A stretch of DNA of 62,198 nucleotides from Candidatus Sulfotelmatobacter sp. GTDB taxonomy: Bacteria; Vulcanimicrobiota; Vulcanimicrobiia; Vulcanimicrobiales; Vulcanimicrobiaceae. This document shows, piece by piece, positions 32,359 through 41,069 of the stretch. Every line of letters starts with the position of its first letter. Positions within the stretch are counted from its first letter, which is position 1. The stretch lies in assembly GCA_035504415.1 (NCBI GenBank), contig DATJRY010000004.1, positions 1 through 62,198 of the forward strand. The letters are read 5' to 3'. The translations under genes and the position numbers were made by a program. The notes below the pieces were generated by a model. The model saw only the letters and a list, made by a program, of their open reading frames with translations. It was not told the DNA's origin and searched no databases.

Positions 32359-32952
32359 GTGAGCGGGGACTTCATCGCGCACGTCGGGCAACACGTCGTG
32401 CTGGCCGGATCGGCACTTCTGCTCGCGGTGCTGATCGCGCTACCCACCGCGGGACTCTGCGCGGACCGCGGCTTGCCGCGCGCGCTCATTCTGGGCCTGG
32501 CCGGCGGCTTGCGGGTCGTCCCCTCACTGGCCGTGCTCATCCTGGCGCTGCCGCTGCTCGGCCTGGGCTTCCGGCCGGCGCTGCTGGCACTGGTCGTCCT
32601 GGCCGTGCCGCCGATCCTCATCAACGCGGACCTGGGTTTGCGCGGCGTCCCGGCGGCGACCCTCGAGGCCGCGCGCGGGACCGGGATGACGCCGCGCCAG
32701 ATCGGCCTGCGCGTTCGCTGGCCGCTGGCGCTTCCGGTCGTCGCGGTCGGCGTGCGGACGGCGGCGGTCGAGGTCGTCGCGTCGGCGACGCTGGCCGCGT
32801 TCATCGGCGGCGGCGGCCTGGGCGACGAGATCGTCGCCGGCTTCGCGGGCGGCGACTTCGGCGAGCTGCTGCTGGGCGCCGCCACGGTCGCGCTGCTGGC
32901 CCTCGCCGTCGATTCGGTGCTGGGCGCGCTGCAGCGCCGGCTGACGGTGTGA
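32359..32952 (+). CDS. osmoprotectant ABC transporter permease (OpuCB/ProW type)
   Basis: The product has 197 residues from GTG at 32359. The OpuC-type permease pattern is AHVGQHVVLAGSALLLAVLI, then LGLAGGLRVVPSLAVLIL, then ATLEAARGTGMTPRQI as the EAA loop. ADLGLRGVPAATLEAARG is diagnostic for the glycine-betaine/choline/carnitine importers. About five membrane segments are visible. The start is 21 nt from the divergent ppk start. The binding protein, ATPase and second permease follow with tiny gaps or overlaps. Confidence 0.87.
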   Translation: MSGDFIAHVGQHVVLAGSALLLAVLIALPTAGLCADRGLPRALILGLAGGLRVVPSLAVLILALPLLGLGFRPALLALVVLAVPPILINADLGLRGVPAATLEAARGTGMTPRQIGLRVRWPLALPVVAVGVRTAAVEVVASATLAAFIGGGGLGDEIVAGFAGGDFGELLLGAATVALLALAVDSVLGALQRRLTV

Positions 32953-32956
32953 CCGC

Positions 32957-33829
32957 GTGACGACGCGCCGCGCGGCGCTCGCGCTGCTCGCCGCCGCACC
33001 GCTGACCGGGTGCGGCGCGCTGGGCGGCAGCGTGCGCGTGGGCTCGAAGAACTTCACCGAGGAGTTGCTGCTCGGCGAGCTCTACGCGCAGACGCTCGAG
33101 CGTCACGGCGTGCGGGTCGCGCGGCGGCTCGACCTGGGCGCGACCGCCATCGCGATGCTGGCGCTGCAGCGCGGCGACATCGACCTCTATCCGGAGTACA
33201 CCGGCACCGCGCTGCTCGACGTGTTGCACCAAGCTCCGATCGCCGATCCGCGCCGCGCCTACGCGACCGTGGCCCGCGCCTATCGCGAGCGCTTCGGCCT
33301 GACCTGGCTCGCGCCGGCGCCGTTCGACGACTCGCAAGCGCTGGCCGCGACCGCGGCGACCGCGACCCGCTTGCACTTGCGTACGCTCAGCGACGTCGCG
33401 CGCGCCGCACCGCAGCTTGTGCTCGGCACGGTGCCGGAGTTCTTGCATCGCGCCGACGGCCTGCCCGGCCTGCAGCGCGTCTACGGCGGCTTTCGCTTCC
33501 GGCGCGTCGTGCAGCTCGACAACGGCGTCAAGTACGACGCGCTGATGCGCGGCGCGGTCGACGTCGTGGTCGCCTTCACGACCGACGGCGAGATCGACGC
33601 CGATCACCTGGTGGTGTTCGTCGACGACAAGCGGCTCTTTCCGGCCTATCAGGCGGCGCCGGTCGTGCGGCCCGCGGCGCTGGCGGCCCACCCGCCGATC
33701 GCACCCGCCCTCGACGCGCTGGCGCCGCGCCTGACGACCGCGGTGATGCGGCGCTTGAACCGGGCAGTGGACGGTCCCGCCCAGCGCGAACCGGCCGACG
33801 TGGCGCGCGAGTTCCTCGATCATGGCTGA
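32957..33829 (+). CDS. osmoprotectant-binding lipoprotein (OpuCC/OsmF type)
   Basis: The product has 290 residues from GTG at 32957. The lipobox is LTGC at about residues 16-19. RVGSKNFTEELLLGELYAQ is the well-known start of OpuAC-type glycine-betaine and choline binding proteins, and DIDLYPEYTGTALLDV is the second conserved box. The aromatic cage positions include Y in YPEYTG. It captures quaternary amines in the periplasm. It overlaps the ATPase gene by 8 nt. Confidence 0.9.
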   Translation: MTTRRAALALLAAAPLTGCGALGGSVRVGSKNFTEELLLGELYAQTLERHGVRVARRLDLGATAIAMLALQRGDIDLYPEYTGTALLDVLHQAPIADPRRAYATVARAYRERFGLTWLAPAPFDDSQALAATAATATRLHLRTLSDVARAAPQLVLGTVPEFLHRADGLPGLQRVYGGFRFRRVVQLDNGVKYDALMRGAVDVVVAFTTDGEIDADHLVVFVDDKRLFPAYQAAPVVRPAALAAHPPIAPALDALAPRLTTAVMRRLNRAVDGPAQREPADVAREFLDHG

Positions 33830-34613
33830 CGGGCGCGCGGGCGGCGCGCTGGTCGAGCTCGATGGCGTCGGCGTGACCTATCCCGGCGGAACGCGCGCCG
33901 TCCACGACGTCACGCTGACCATCGCCGCCGGCACCTTCGCGGTGCTGCTGGGGCCGTCGGGCTGCGGCAAGAGCACGCTGGTGCGCACGATCAACCGCAT
34001 GATCGAGCCGACCGCGGGGACGGTGCGCATCGACGGCGCGAACGTGCGGGCGCGCGACCCCGTGCAGCTGCGGCGCGAGATCGGCTACGTCATCCAAGCC
34101 GTCGGGCTGTTCCCGCACTACACCGTCGCCGAGAACGTCGCGATCGTGCCGACGCTGCTGGGGTGGGACCGCGCGCGCATCGAACGGCGCGTCGACGAGC
34201 TGCTCGCGCTGGTCTCGCTCGATCCGGCGCGCTATCGCGAGCGCAAGCCGCGCGAGCTCTCCGGCGGCGAAGCCCAGCGGGTCGGCGTGGCGCGCGCGCT
34301 GGCCGCGCAGCCGCGCGTGCTGCTGATGGACGAGCCGTTCGCGGCCGTCGATGCGATCGTGCGCCGCGCGCTGCAAGACGAGATCGCGCGCGTCCACCGT
34401 GAGATCGGCACCACCGTCGTGTTCGTCACCCACGACGTCGACGAAGCGCTGCGGCTGGCCAGCGAGGTGGTGGTCATGAACGCCGGCACGGTCGTGCAGT
34501 CGGCGAGCCCCCAAGGCCTGCTCGAGCGTCCGGCGGACGACTTCGTGCGCTCGCTGGTGGGCGTCGACGCCGAGACGCGCCGGCTGGTCGCCGAACGGCC
34601 GCTCCTGCCGTGA
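33822..34613 (+). CDS. osmoprotectant ABC transporter ATP-binding protein (OpuCA/ProV type)
   Basis: The product has 263 residues. Walker A is GPSGCGKST (about 46-54), Q-loop QAVGLFPHYTVAENV, signature LSGGEAQRV, Walker B VLLMDEPF and switch VFVTHDVDEAL. The HYTV after the Q-loop is typical for OpuCA/ProV-class ATPases. There is no CBS tail, so it lacks the ionic-strength sensor seen in many OpuCA proteins. The stop overlaps the next permease start by 4 nt. Confidence 0.93.
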   Translation: MADGRAGGALVELDGVGVTYPGGTRAVHDVTLTIAAGTFAVLLGPSGCGKSTLVRTINRMIEPTAGTVRIDGANVRARDPVQLRREIGYVIQAVGLFPHYTVAENVAIVPTLLGWDRARIERRVDELLALVSLDPARYRERKPRELSGGEAQRVGVARALAAQPRVLLMDEPFAAVDAIVRRALQDEIARVHREIGTTVVFVTHDVDEALRLASEVVVMNAGTVVQSASPQGLLERPADDFVRSLVGVDAETRRLVAERPLLP

Positions 34614-35221
34614 GCTACCTGTTCGCGCACGGACCGCTGATCGCGCAGCTGTTCGGCCAGCACGTCGCGCTGGTGCTCGTCGCGCTGCTCATCGCGTGCG
34701 CGATCGCGCTGCCGCTGGGCGTCATCGCCGCGCGGCGGCCGCGCCTGGGCGCGGCGATCGTGGCCGGTACCGGCGTCATCTACACGATCCCCAGCCTGGC
34801 GCTGCTGGCGGTCCTGGTCGTCGTGCTCGGGATCGGACCGCTCAGCGCGATCGTCGCGCTGGTGCTCTACGCGCAGCTGGCGCTGGTGCGCGGCATCGTC
34901 GCGGGCTTACGCGGCGTCGACCCGGCGCTGGTCGAGGCCGCCCGCGGGCTGGGCCTCTCGGCGCGTCAGACGCTGGTGCGGGTCGAGTTCCCGGTCGCGC
35001 TGCCGGTCGTGCTCGGCGGCGTGCGGCTGGCGACGATCACGCTGGTCGCGCTGGCGACGGTCGCCGCCTGGATCGACGCCGGCGGCCTGGGCACGCTGAT
35101 CTTCGACGGACTGGCCGAGCACCATACGCCACCGATCGTCGTCGGCGCGCTGGCCTCGGCGGTCTTGGCGATCGGCGCCGACGCCGCGTTGCGCGGCGCC
35201 GAACGGCTGGCGCGGCGCTAG
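34610..35221 (+). CDS. osmoprotectant ABC transporter permease 2
   Basis: The product has 203 residues from GTG at 34610, overlapping the ATPase stop. LIYTIPSLALLAVLVVVLGI-like and VEAARGLGLSARQTLVRVEF are the OpuC permease core and EAA loop. It is paralogous to the permease at 32359. The order permease, binding protein, ATPase, permease is a known OpuC-type arrangement. The gene converges with a hypothetical gene ending at 35226. Confidence 0.9.
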   Translation: MSYLFAHGPLIAQLFGQHVALVLVALLIACAIALPLGVIAARRPRLGAAIVAGTGVIYTIPSLALLAVLVVVLGIGPLSAIVALVLYAQLALVRGIVAGLRGVDPALVEAARGLGLSARQTLVRVEFPVALPVVLGGVRLATITLVALATVAAWIDAGGLGTLIFDGLAEHHTPPIVVGALASAVLAIGADAALRGAERLARR

Positions 35222-35225
35222 CTGC

Positions 35226-35606
35226 TCAGACCGCGCCGATGACGCGGCCCAGACCGTAGAGCGTGCGGCCCTCGCGCAGGTCGGCCTGCGCGGCCTCACG
35301 CGTCGCGGGCGTCGGCGCGGGGAGCCGCCCGAAGTGCAGCAAGCCCTCGTAGAAATACGGATATTTGGCCACGTCCTGCAGCGTGCGCGCGACCGTCAGC
35401 CGGACGTTGGCGGGGAGGCCGAAGCGGCCCATCGCGGCCCGCACGGCGTCGAGCAAGGCTTCCGGACTCTCGAAGATGCCGCCCCAGGTGAGAAACGCCA
35501 TGGGTCCGTGCTCTTCGTCGTGCGCGATGATCCCGACGACGTCTTCCATCGGGGTGCCATCTTCCGGCCCCAAGCGGGAAATCTCCCGTTCGGCCGTGTT
35601 AGGCAA
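35226..35606 (-). CDS. hypothetical protein, soluble
   Basis: The product has 126 residues from ATG at 35606. It has no signal peptide or membrane segment. The core EDVVGIIAHDEEHGPMAFLT and WGGIFESPEALLDAVRAAMG suggests a small alpha/beta domain, and a helical tail follows (VARTLQDVAKYPYFYEGLL). Its start lies 8 nt inside the end of the EgtD-like gene, so they are cotranslated. No family recognised. Confidence 0.6.
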   Translation of the reverse strand: MPNTAEREISRLGPEDGTPMEDVVGIIAHDEEHGPMAFLTWGGIFESPEALLDAVRAAMGRFGLPANVRLTVARTLQDVAKYPYFYEGLLHFGRLPAPTPATREAAQADLREGRTLYGLGRVIGAV

Positions 35607-36603
35607 CGATCAATAGGGACAGCGCGTAGCGGCCGCCGGCGTCGGTGTACGTCGTGCGCTCCAGATAACCGCAGCGAGCGGCCAGCGCGACGACGTCCTC
35701 GCGGCTGAACTTGTAGGAAGACTCGGTGTGGATCGCCTCGCCGCGCGCGAAATCCACCGTCACCTGGGCCAGCGGAACCGTGACGCGCTGGGCGCGCTCG
35801 GCGACCAGATACGAGCGCACCGCGCCCGCGGCGTCGTCCCAGCGAGCGCGGAAGCGGAACGCGGCGAGGTCGAAGTCGGCGCCGAGCTCACGGTTCATGC
35901 GCGCCAACAGGTTCTTGTTGAACGCTGCGGTGACGCCGGTCGGATCGTCGTAGGCCAGCTCGAGGATCGAGCGATCCTTCTTGAGATCGTAGCCGATCAG
36001 CAGGCCGTCACCGGGGCGCAGCGTCGAGGCCAACAGCGAGAGCAGCTCGCGGGCGTCGGCGGGCTCGAAGTTGCCGACGTTCGAGCCGAGGAACAGCGCC
36101 AGCTGCCGATCGCCGCTCGCCAACCGCCGCTCGCGCAGGAGCGGGAAATAATCGCCGGCGTACGCTTCGACGCGCAGCGCCGGATACGCCGAGGTCAGCG
36201 CCAGCGACGACTCGACCAGCGCGTCGGCCGAGATGTCGATCGGGCGAAACGTCAGCGTGCGCTGGCGTTCGAGCGCGGCGTCGAGGATCAAACGCGTCTT
36301 GGCGGCGCTGCCGCTGCCCAGCTCGACGATGGCGACCGGCTCGCCGAACGCGCCGACGATCTCGCGCCCGTAGGTCGCGAGCAAGTCGCGCTCGACGCGC
36401 GTGAGGTAATACTCCGGAAGCCGCGTGATCGCTTCGAACAGCGCCGAGCCGAGATCGTCGTAGAAGTACTTCGGTGAGAGCGCGAACGGGCGCGCTCCCA
36501 ACCCGGCGCGAACGTCGTCCGCGAACGTCGCGACACGCATCGGATGCGGGTCCCGGTGGAGGACAAAACGTTCTGTGAGCGCACCCGCCGTCGTCCTGCT
36601 CAT
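35599..36603 (-). CDS. egtD: L-histidine N-alpha-methyltransferase (EgtD-like)
   Basis: The product has 334 residues. SPKYFYDDLGSALFEAITRL is the EgtD/DUF2260-type opening, and IVELGSGSAAKTRLILDA is the SAM-binding loop. LFLGSNVGNFEPADA and IGYDLKKDRSILELAYDD are further family blocks. EgtD trimethylates histidine to hercynine, the first step of ergothioneine synthesis. No egtB sulfoxide synthase gene is in the window, so the pathway partner must lie elsewhere or the substrate differs. Confidence 0.85.
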   Translation of the reverse strand: MSRTTAGALTERFVLHRDPHPMRVATFADDVRAGLGARPFALSPKYFYDDLGSALFEAITRLPEYYLTRVERDLLATYGREIVGAFGEPVAIVELGSGSAAKTRLILDAALERQRTLTFRPIDISADALVESSLALTSAYPALRVEAYAGDYFPLLRERRLASGDRQLALFLGSNVGNFEPADARELLSLLASTLRPGDGLLIGYDLKKDRSILELAYDDPTGVTAAFNKNLLARMNRELGADFDLAAFRFRARWDDAAGAVRSYLVAERAQRVTVPLAQVTVDFARGEAIHTESSYKFSREDVVALAARCGYLERTTYTDAGGRYALSLLIVA

Positions 36604-36639
36604 AGCCGGCCTTACCCTCGCTGATGAAGTGTGGTTGCA

Positions 36640-36649
36640 GCAGGCCTGC
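36640..36649. promoter_or_regulatory. short palindrome in the divergent egtD / hydrolase promoter region
   Basis: GCAGGCCTGC is a perfect 10-bp palindrome in the 108-nt gap between the EgtD-like gene (start 36603) and the hydrolase gene (start 36712). It could be an operator. Short GC palindromes are frequent in this DNA, so confidence is low. Confidence 0.2.
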
Positions 36650-36711
36650 CTATACCCAGGCGAGGGCCTCCTTCACAGGAGCCAACGCGCGATTCGGGTG
36701 AGAGGATTGCC

Positions 36712-37386
36712 ATGATTGCCGAGCACGTGACCATCTCCGGGCCGGCCGGTCCGATGGACGCCTATCTGGCGCGCCTGGACGCGAAACCCCGTCCGGCGGT
36801 CATCGTCCTCGAGGGCGTCTACGGCTTCGACGCCGAGATCCGGCGCATCACCGCACAGGTCGCCGCGGCCGGCTACGTCGGCCTTGCGATCGACTACCTG
36901 CGCGGCCGGCCCGTCGAAGAGGTCTTCGACGACGCCGCGGTCGGCGCTGACGTCGGCGCCGCGCGCGATTGGCTCGACGAGCAGTCCTTCGTGCGCCGCG
37001 GCCACATCGGGGCGTGGGGCTTCGGCTGGGGCGGCACCGCCGCGTTCGTGGCCTCGAGCCAGCCCGGCATCGGCGCCGCCATCGCGTTCTACGGCCAAAG
37101 CATCGCGCGGCCGCTGGGCAAGATGACCCGCGCGCCGCTGGACGCGGTCGAGCACGTGCGCGCGCCGCTGCTGCTGATCTTCGGCGGCCACGACGAGCTG
37201 ATCCCCGAGACGGAGATCGCGCTGATTCGCGAACGGTTGACGGCGCAGCACAAGACGTTCGAGCTCGAGACCTATCCCGACGTCGGCCACTCGTTCTTCC
37301 GCGAAGACCTGGGCACGCTGGCGACGCGCCAGATCTCGGACGCCTGGGACCGCGTGCAGTCGTTTCTGCGCCGTCACCTCACGTAG
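36712..37386 (+). CDS. dienelactone-hydrolase-family alpha/beta hydrolase lacking the nucleophile
   Basis: The product has 224 residues from ATG at 36712. The fold opening PAVIVLEGVYGFDAEIRRI is typical of dienelactone hydrolases. The nucleophile elbow reads GFGWGG at 103-108, so the Cys that is normally third in GxCxGG is Gly105. The acid loop FGGHDELIPE (D161) and the His loop YPDVGHSFFR (H193) are kept. The family cleaves lactone or ester bonds. Loss of the nucleophile implies altered chemistry or a non-catalytic role. Its 3' end overlaps the transglycosylase gene by 13 nt on the other strand. Confidence 0.8.
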   Translation: MIAEHVTISGPAGPMDAYLARLDAKPRPAVIVLEGVYGFDAEIRRITAQVAAAGYVGLAIDYLRGRPVEEVFDDAAVGADVGAARDWLDEQSFVRRGHIGAWGFGWGGTAAFVASSQPGIGAAIAFYGQSIARPLGKMTRAPLDAVEHVRAPLLLIFGGHDELIPETEIALIRERLTAQHKTFELETYPDVGHSFFREDLGTLATRQISDAWDRVQSFLRRHLT

Positions 37387-38039
37387 AGGTTGCTTTCGGT
37401 GAACGCCGCGCCGGCCAGGATGCGCGACCAGCGCATGCGCACCGAACCAATGTAGTCGCGTGTCTCCGCGTACGGCGGCACGCCGTGATAACGGCGCACC
37501 GCCAGCGGACCGGCGTCGTACGCGGCGAGCGCGAGCGCATACGGGTCGTCCCGCTCGCCGCGATACGTGTCGACGTACGCACCGAGCAGACGCGCGGCGC
37601 CGGGGATGGCGGAATCCGGATCCCAAGGATCGACGCCGACGATCGCCGCCGTCGAGGCGGTGAACTGCGCGATGCCGACCGCGCCCGCGACCGACATCGC
37701 GTCGCGATCGAAGCCCGACTCTTGCAGCAGCGTCGCGGCCAGGAACGTCGGCGCGATGTGCTGCGCGCGCGCGGCGTCGACGATGCGCGAGGCCCACAGC
37801 AGCGCGTCGACCGGATCCAGGCTCGGATTGGCGCGCAGCGCTTCGCGTGCGACCTTCACGCGCAGCGGCGCGCGCGGCTCCGCATCCCGCAAAAGTCGCA
37901 AGCCGCGTAAGACCGGGCCCGGTGCGGGTATACGCCATGCTAGAGCGGCCTGCTGCAGCCAGCCGAGTTGCACCCCGACACGGATGGCGAGCACCGCCAC
38001 GATTGCGACCGCGAGAGGGTTTCCGGACCCTGGGAGCAA
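37374..38039 (-). CDS. lytic transglycosylase-like membrane-anchored protein (SLT fold)
   Basis: The SLT domain shows FLAATLLQESGFDRDAMSVA, with the catalytic Glu in QESGF, then GAVGIAQFTASTAAI and DPYALALAAYDAGPLAVRRY. A TTG at 38039 gives 221 residues; the ATG at 38099 would overlap the divergent gene start at 38077, so the shorter form is preferred, but the start is uncertain. An N-terminal hydrophobic segment anchors it. It would cut peptidoglycan glycan strands in the periplasm. Confidence 0.8.
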   Translation of the reverse strand: MLPGSGNPLAVAIVAVLAIRVGVQLGWLQQAALAWRIPAPGPVLRGLRLLRDAEPRAPLRVKVAREALRANPSLDPVDALLWASRIVDAARAQHIAPTFLAATLLQESGFDRDAMSVAGAVGIAQFTASTAAIVGVDPWDPDSAIPGAARLLGAYVDTYRGERDDPYALALAAYDAGPLAVRRYHGVPPYAETRDYIGSVRMRWSRILAGAAFTESNLYVR

Positions 38040-38076
38040 TCCGCCGTAAGCCCTCTTCGTCCATGTAAGGATCAGC

Positions 38077-38637
38077 GTGAACACGATCGCGTGGGGCATC
38101 GCAGCGATGCTCGTCGTCCTGCTGGTCGGCGATTGTGCCTCAACGTTTCTCTACCACGTTCCGCAGCACGTTTGGGGCAAGCTGCACCTGCGCACGCATC
38201 ACGATCGCCGGCGTTCCTATTGGGATCACGCCGTGCTCTCACGCGATCCCGCCGTCTTGCTCGACGGCGTTCTCGGCGCCGTTCCGTACATCATCGTCGC
38301 GGCGCTGTGCGCGCGGCTCTCGCTGGGCGGCGCGCTGCTCGGGCTGGTGCTCGGGCAGCTGCACGTCTGGTGGCGCCACACGACCGACCTCGGCTGGCGT
38401 TCGCCCGCTTGGGTCGTCCGGCTGGCTCGCCTGACGCAAATCGTTCTCCCCGAGGATCATGACGGCCATCACCGGAACCCCGAGATCGAGTTCGGCGACA
38501 TCTTTCGCTTCTACGACGCCCCGGCACGCGCCACGATAGCGATCCTGCGTGCCTGGACGCCGCGGCGCAAGCGTGTGTCGCCGATGGTCCGGAGCTTCGC
38601 CATCAGGCGGCGCCCGGCGCCCAAACCGACGAGCTGA
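38077..38637 (+). CDS. fatty-acid-hydroxylase-superfamily-like membrane protein
   Basis: The product has 186 residues from GTG at 38077, with AAGGA upstream. The histidine boxes are FLYHVPQHVWGKLHLRTHHD, QLHVWWRH and LPEDHDGHHRNPEIEFGD, the spacing expected for membrane-bound di-iron hydroxylases and sterol desaturases. Two hydrophobic regions (about 5-22, 67-100) carry the helices. The glycosyltransferase gene follows at once, so a lipid-modifying role is plausible. Substrate unknown. Confidence 0.75.
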   Translation: MNTIAWGIAAMLVVLLVGDCASTFLYHVPQHVWGKLHLRTHHDRRRSYWDHAVLSRDPAVLLDGVLGAVPYIIVAALCARLSLGGALLGLVLGQLHVWWRHTTDLGWRSPAWVVRLARLTQIVLPEDHDGHHRNPEIEFGDIFRFYDAPARATIAILRAWTPRRKRVSPMVRSFAIRRRPAPKPTS

Positions 38638-38644
38638 GGCGGCA

Positions 38645-39838
38645 TTGACCAAACGTGTCCTCTTTTTGATCTCCGATACCGGTGGCGGCCATCGCGCCGG
38701 GGCGCAAGCCATCGGCGCCGCGCTGGACGAGATCGACGGATCGACCCGTTTCGAGTGGCGGATCGACGACATCGCCACCCACTGCACGTTCCCCCTCTCG
38801 AAACTCGGGCCGGCCTACAGCGCCGCCCTGCGGTACGCTCCCCCGATCTACGGCGCGCTCTACCACGCGACCAACGGCCGCCGCCGCTACCGCACCCTGG
38901 TCCGCTTCTGCGAGCCCCTGTACCGCGAGCGGCTGCGCGAGGTCTTCCAGCAGTACCAGCCCGACGCGATCGTCTCGGTCCACCCGCTGCTCAACCACGC
39001 GGCGCTGCGCGCCCGGGCCGACGCCGGGATGACCGACGTCCCGATCGTCACCGTCGTCACCGACCTGGGCCGCGTCCACGAAGGCTGGCTGCTGCCCGAG
39101 GCCGATCTCACCGTCGTGCCGGCACCCGAGGTCTACAACCGCGCCATCGAGCGTGGCGTCCCGCCCGAGCGGCTCAAGCTGATCGGCCACCCGATCCACC
39201 CGCGCTTCGAAGACGTCTCCGCGACCAAGGCCGAGGTCCGCAAGAAGCTCGGCCTCCCGATCGACGCGACGGTCGCGCTGCTGATGGCCGGCGGCGAGGG
39301 CGGCGGCAAGCTGCTGCCGACGACGCTGGGCTTGGCCAAAGCGGGCCTGGACTTCCACCTGGTCGTCGTGACCGGCCGCAACGCGGCCCTCAAGCAAAAG
39401 CTCGAAGAGCTGGCGCCGACGCTCCCGACGCCGATGACGGTGCTCGGCTTCCGCAACGACGTCCCCGAGCTGATGCGCGCCGCCGACCTGCTGGTCACCA
39501 AGGCCGGCCCCGGCACGATCGCCGAGGCGTCGGTGGCCGAAGTCCCGGTCGTCGTCTACGATTACGTCCCGGGCCAAGAGCGCGGCAACCTCGACTACGT
39601 GCGCACCAACGGCATCGGCGTCGTCGCGCTGACGACCTCGCAAGTCGTCTCGTCGGTCGCGCGCATCGTGCACAACCAAGAGCGCTTGGCGAAGATGCGC
39701 GCGCAGCAGACCGCCGTCGCGCCGCGCGGCAGCTCGCGCAAGATCGCCGAGCTGATCGGCCGCATCGCGATCGACGGCCGCCGCATCATCCCGGCGCCCG
39801 CACCGGCGACGACCAAGACCGCCGCCGCCGTCGTTTAG
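38645..39838 (+). CDS. MGDG-synthase-like glycosyltransferase (GT28)
   Basis: The product has 397 residues from TTG at 38645. KRVLFLISDTGGGHRAGAQA is the opening of monogalactosyl- or monoglucosyl-diacylglycerol synthases, where GGGH binds the acceptor lipid. LMAGGEGGGKLLPTTL starts the second Rossmann half, and LLVTKAGPGTIAEA is the donor-sugar loop. It would add a sugar to diacylglycerol at the inner membrane. A preceding hydroxylase-like gene and a following M20 amidohydrolase gene suggest an operon. Product sugar undecided. Confidence 0.85.
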   Translation: MTKRVLFLISDTGGGHRAGAQAIGAALDEIDGSTRFEWRIDDIATHCTFPLSKLGPAYSAALRYAPPIYGALYHATNGRRRYRTLVRFCEPLYRERLREVFQQYQPDAIVSVHPLLNHAALRARADAGMTDVPIVTVVTDLGRVHEGWLLPEADLTVVPAPEVYNRAIERGVPPERLKLIGHPIHPRFEDVSATKAEVRKKLGLPIDATVALLMAGGEGGGKLLPTTLGLAKAGLDFHLVVVTGRNAALKQKLEELAPTLPTPMTVLGFRNDVPELMRAADLLVTKAGPGTIAEASVAEVPVVVYDYVPGQERGNLDYVRTNGIGVVALTTSQVVSSVARIVHNQERLAKMRAQQTAVAPRGSSRKIAELIGRIAIDGRRIIPAPAPATTKTAAAVV

Positions 39839-39839
39839 C

Positions 39840-41015
39840 GTGCTCGCGGTCGATCCCTCGGCCGAGCTGATGGCCGAGGTCGTCGCGACGCGACGCGACC
39901 TGCACCGGCACCCCGAGCAAGGCTTCGAGGAGATCCGCACCGCCGGCATCGTCGCCGAGCGCTTGCGCGCGCTGAGTCTCGAGGTGCACACCGGCATCGG
40001 CAAGACCGGCGTCGTCGGCGTGCTGCGCGGCAACCGACCCGGCAAGACGATCATGCTGCGCGCCGACATGGACGCGCTGCCGATCGAGGAAGAGAACGAC
40101 GTCCCCTACCGCAGCGAGAACGTCGGCACGATGCACGCCTGCGGCCACGACGGGCACGTCGCGATGCTGCTGGGCGCGGCCAAAGCGGTGGTCGCGCGCC
40201 GCGACGAGGTTGCCGGCACCGTCTGCTTCTTGTTCCAGCCGGCCGAGGAAGGCAAAGGCGGCGCGCGCGCGATGGTCGAGGACGGCGTGCTCGAGCGGTT
40301 CGGCATCGAGCGCGCGTACGGATTGCACCTGGCCTCGTCGCTGGCGGTCGGGCGCGTCGGCTTCCACGAGGGTCCGTTCTACGCGTCGAGCGACTCGATC
40401 GAGATCACGATCGAAGGCAAAGGCGGTCACGGTGCGGCGCCGCACCTCTCGATCGACCCGGTCTACACCGCGGCCGAGTTCGTCGTCGCGGTGCAGCAGA
40501 TCGTCTCGCGCAACGTCGACCCGGTCGAGCCCGCGGTCATCACGATCGGCGCGATCCACGGCGGCACGACGCACAACGTGATCCCCTCGCGGGTGAAGCT
40601 GCTCGGGACGGTGCGCGCATTCGATGCCGGCGTGCGCGAGGCGATGGCCGAGCGCATCGAGCGCGTGCTGCGCGGTATCTGCGAGTCGACCGGCGCGACC
40701 TACGCGTTCGAGTACGTCTGGCGCTACCCGGTGACCTCGAACGACGTCGAGCAGACGCGCTACGCGCGCGCGTTGGCGACGCAGGTCGTCGGTGAAGGAC
40801 TCGTCTCCGACGTGCCGCGGCTGATGGGCGCCGAGGACTTCTCGTTCTTCGCCGAGCGCGTGCCGGCGTGTTTCTTCACCATCGGCAGCAAGGGCGGCGT
40901 GCAGAGCGGGTTCCCGCACCACCACGCGCGCTTCGACGTCGACGAGTCGGGCTTCGCCTCCGGCGTCGCGATGATGACCGCCTTAGCGCTCGACGCGCCG
41001 CTGCACTCGCCTTAG
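39840..41015 (+). CDS. M20-family amidohydrolase (hippurate hydrolase / N-acyl-amino-acid type)
   Basis: The product has 391 residues from GTG at 39840, 1 nt after the glycosyltransferase stop. RRDLHRHPEQGFEEIRTA, IMLRADMDALPIEEE, MHACGHDGHVAMLLGA and VCFLFQPAEEGKGGA are the canonical zinc-ligand and catalytic blocks of M20D carboxypeptidases. The dimerisation lid begins near EGKGGHGAAPH. It removes the acyl group of N-acyl amino acids in the cytosol. The gene ends in a strong hairpin. Confidence 0.93.
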   Translation: MLAVDPSAELMAEVVATRRDLHRHPEQGFEEIRTAGIVAERLRALSLEVHTGIGKTGVVGVLRGNRPGKTIMLRADMDALPIEEENDVPYRSENVGTMHACGHDGHVAMLLGAAKAVVARRDEVAGTVCFLFQPAEEGKGGARAMVEDGVLERFGIERAYGLHLASSLAVGRVGFHEGPFYASSDSIEITIEGKGGHGAAPHLSIDPVYTAAEFVVAVQQIVSRNVDPVEPAVITIGAIHGGTTHNVIPSRVKLLGTVRAFDAGVREAMAERIERVLRGICESTGATYAFEYVWRYPVTSNDVEQTRYARALATQVVGEGLVSDVPRLMGAEDFSFFAERVPACFFTIGSKGGVQSGFPHHHARFDVDESGFASGVAMMTALALDAPLHSP

Positions 41016-41016
41016 T

Positions 41017-41037
41017 GGCTTCGGCTGCGCCGAAGCC
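41017..41037. terminator. hairpin terminator after the M20 gene
   Basis: GGCTTCGGC at 41017-41025 pairs perfectly with GCCGAAGCC at 41029-41037, loop TGC, directly after the stop at 41015. A short T-rich stretch follows. It can serve both the plus gene and the converging minus gene ending at 41070. Confidence 0.65.
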
Positions 41038-41069
41038 TTCGCGGTCCTCGCTTCGCTGCGGTCCGCCCG

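Noticed and set aside
38040-38099. ATG 38099 start of the lytic transglycosylase
   Set aside because: It would overlap the divergent GTG start at 38077 by 23 nt and has no ribosome site; a TTG at 38039 is preferred, though unproven.
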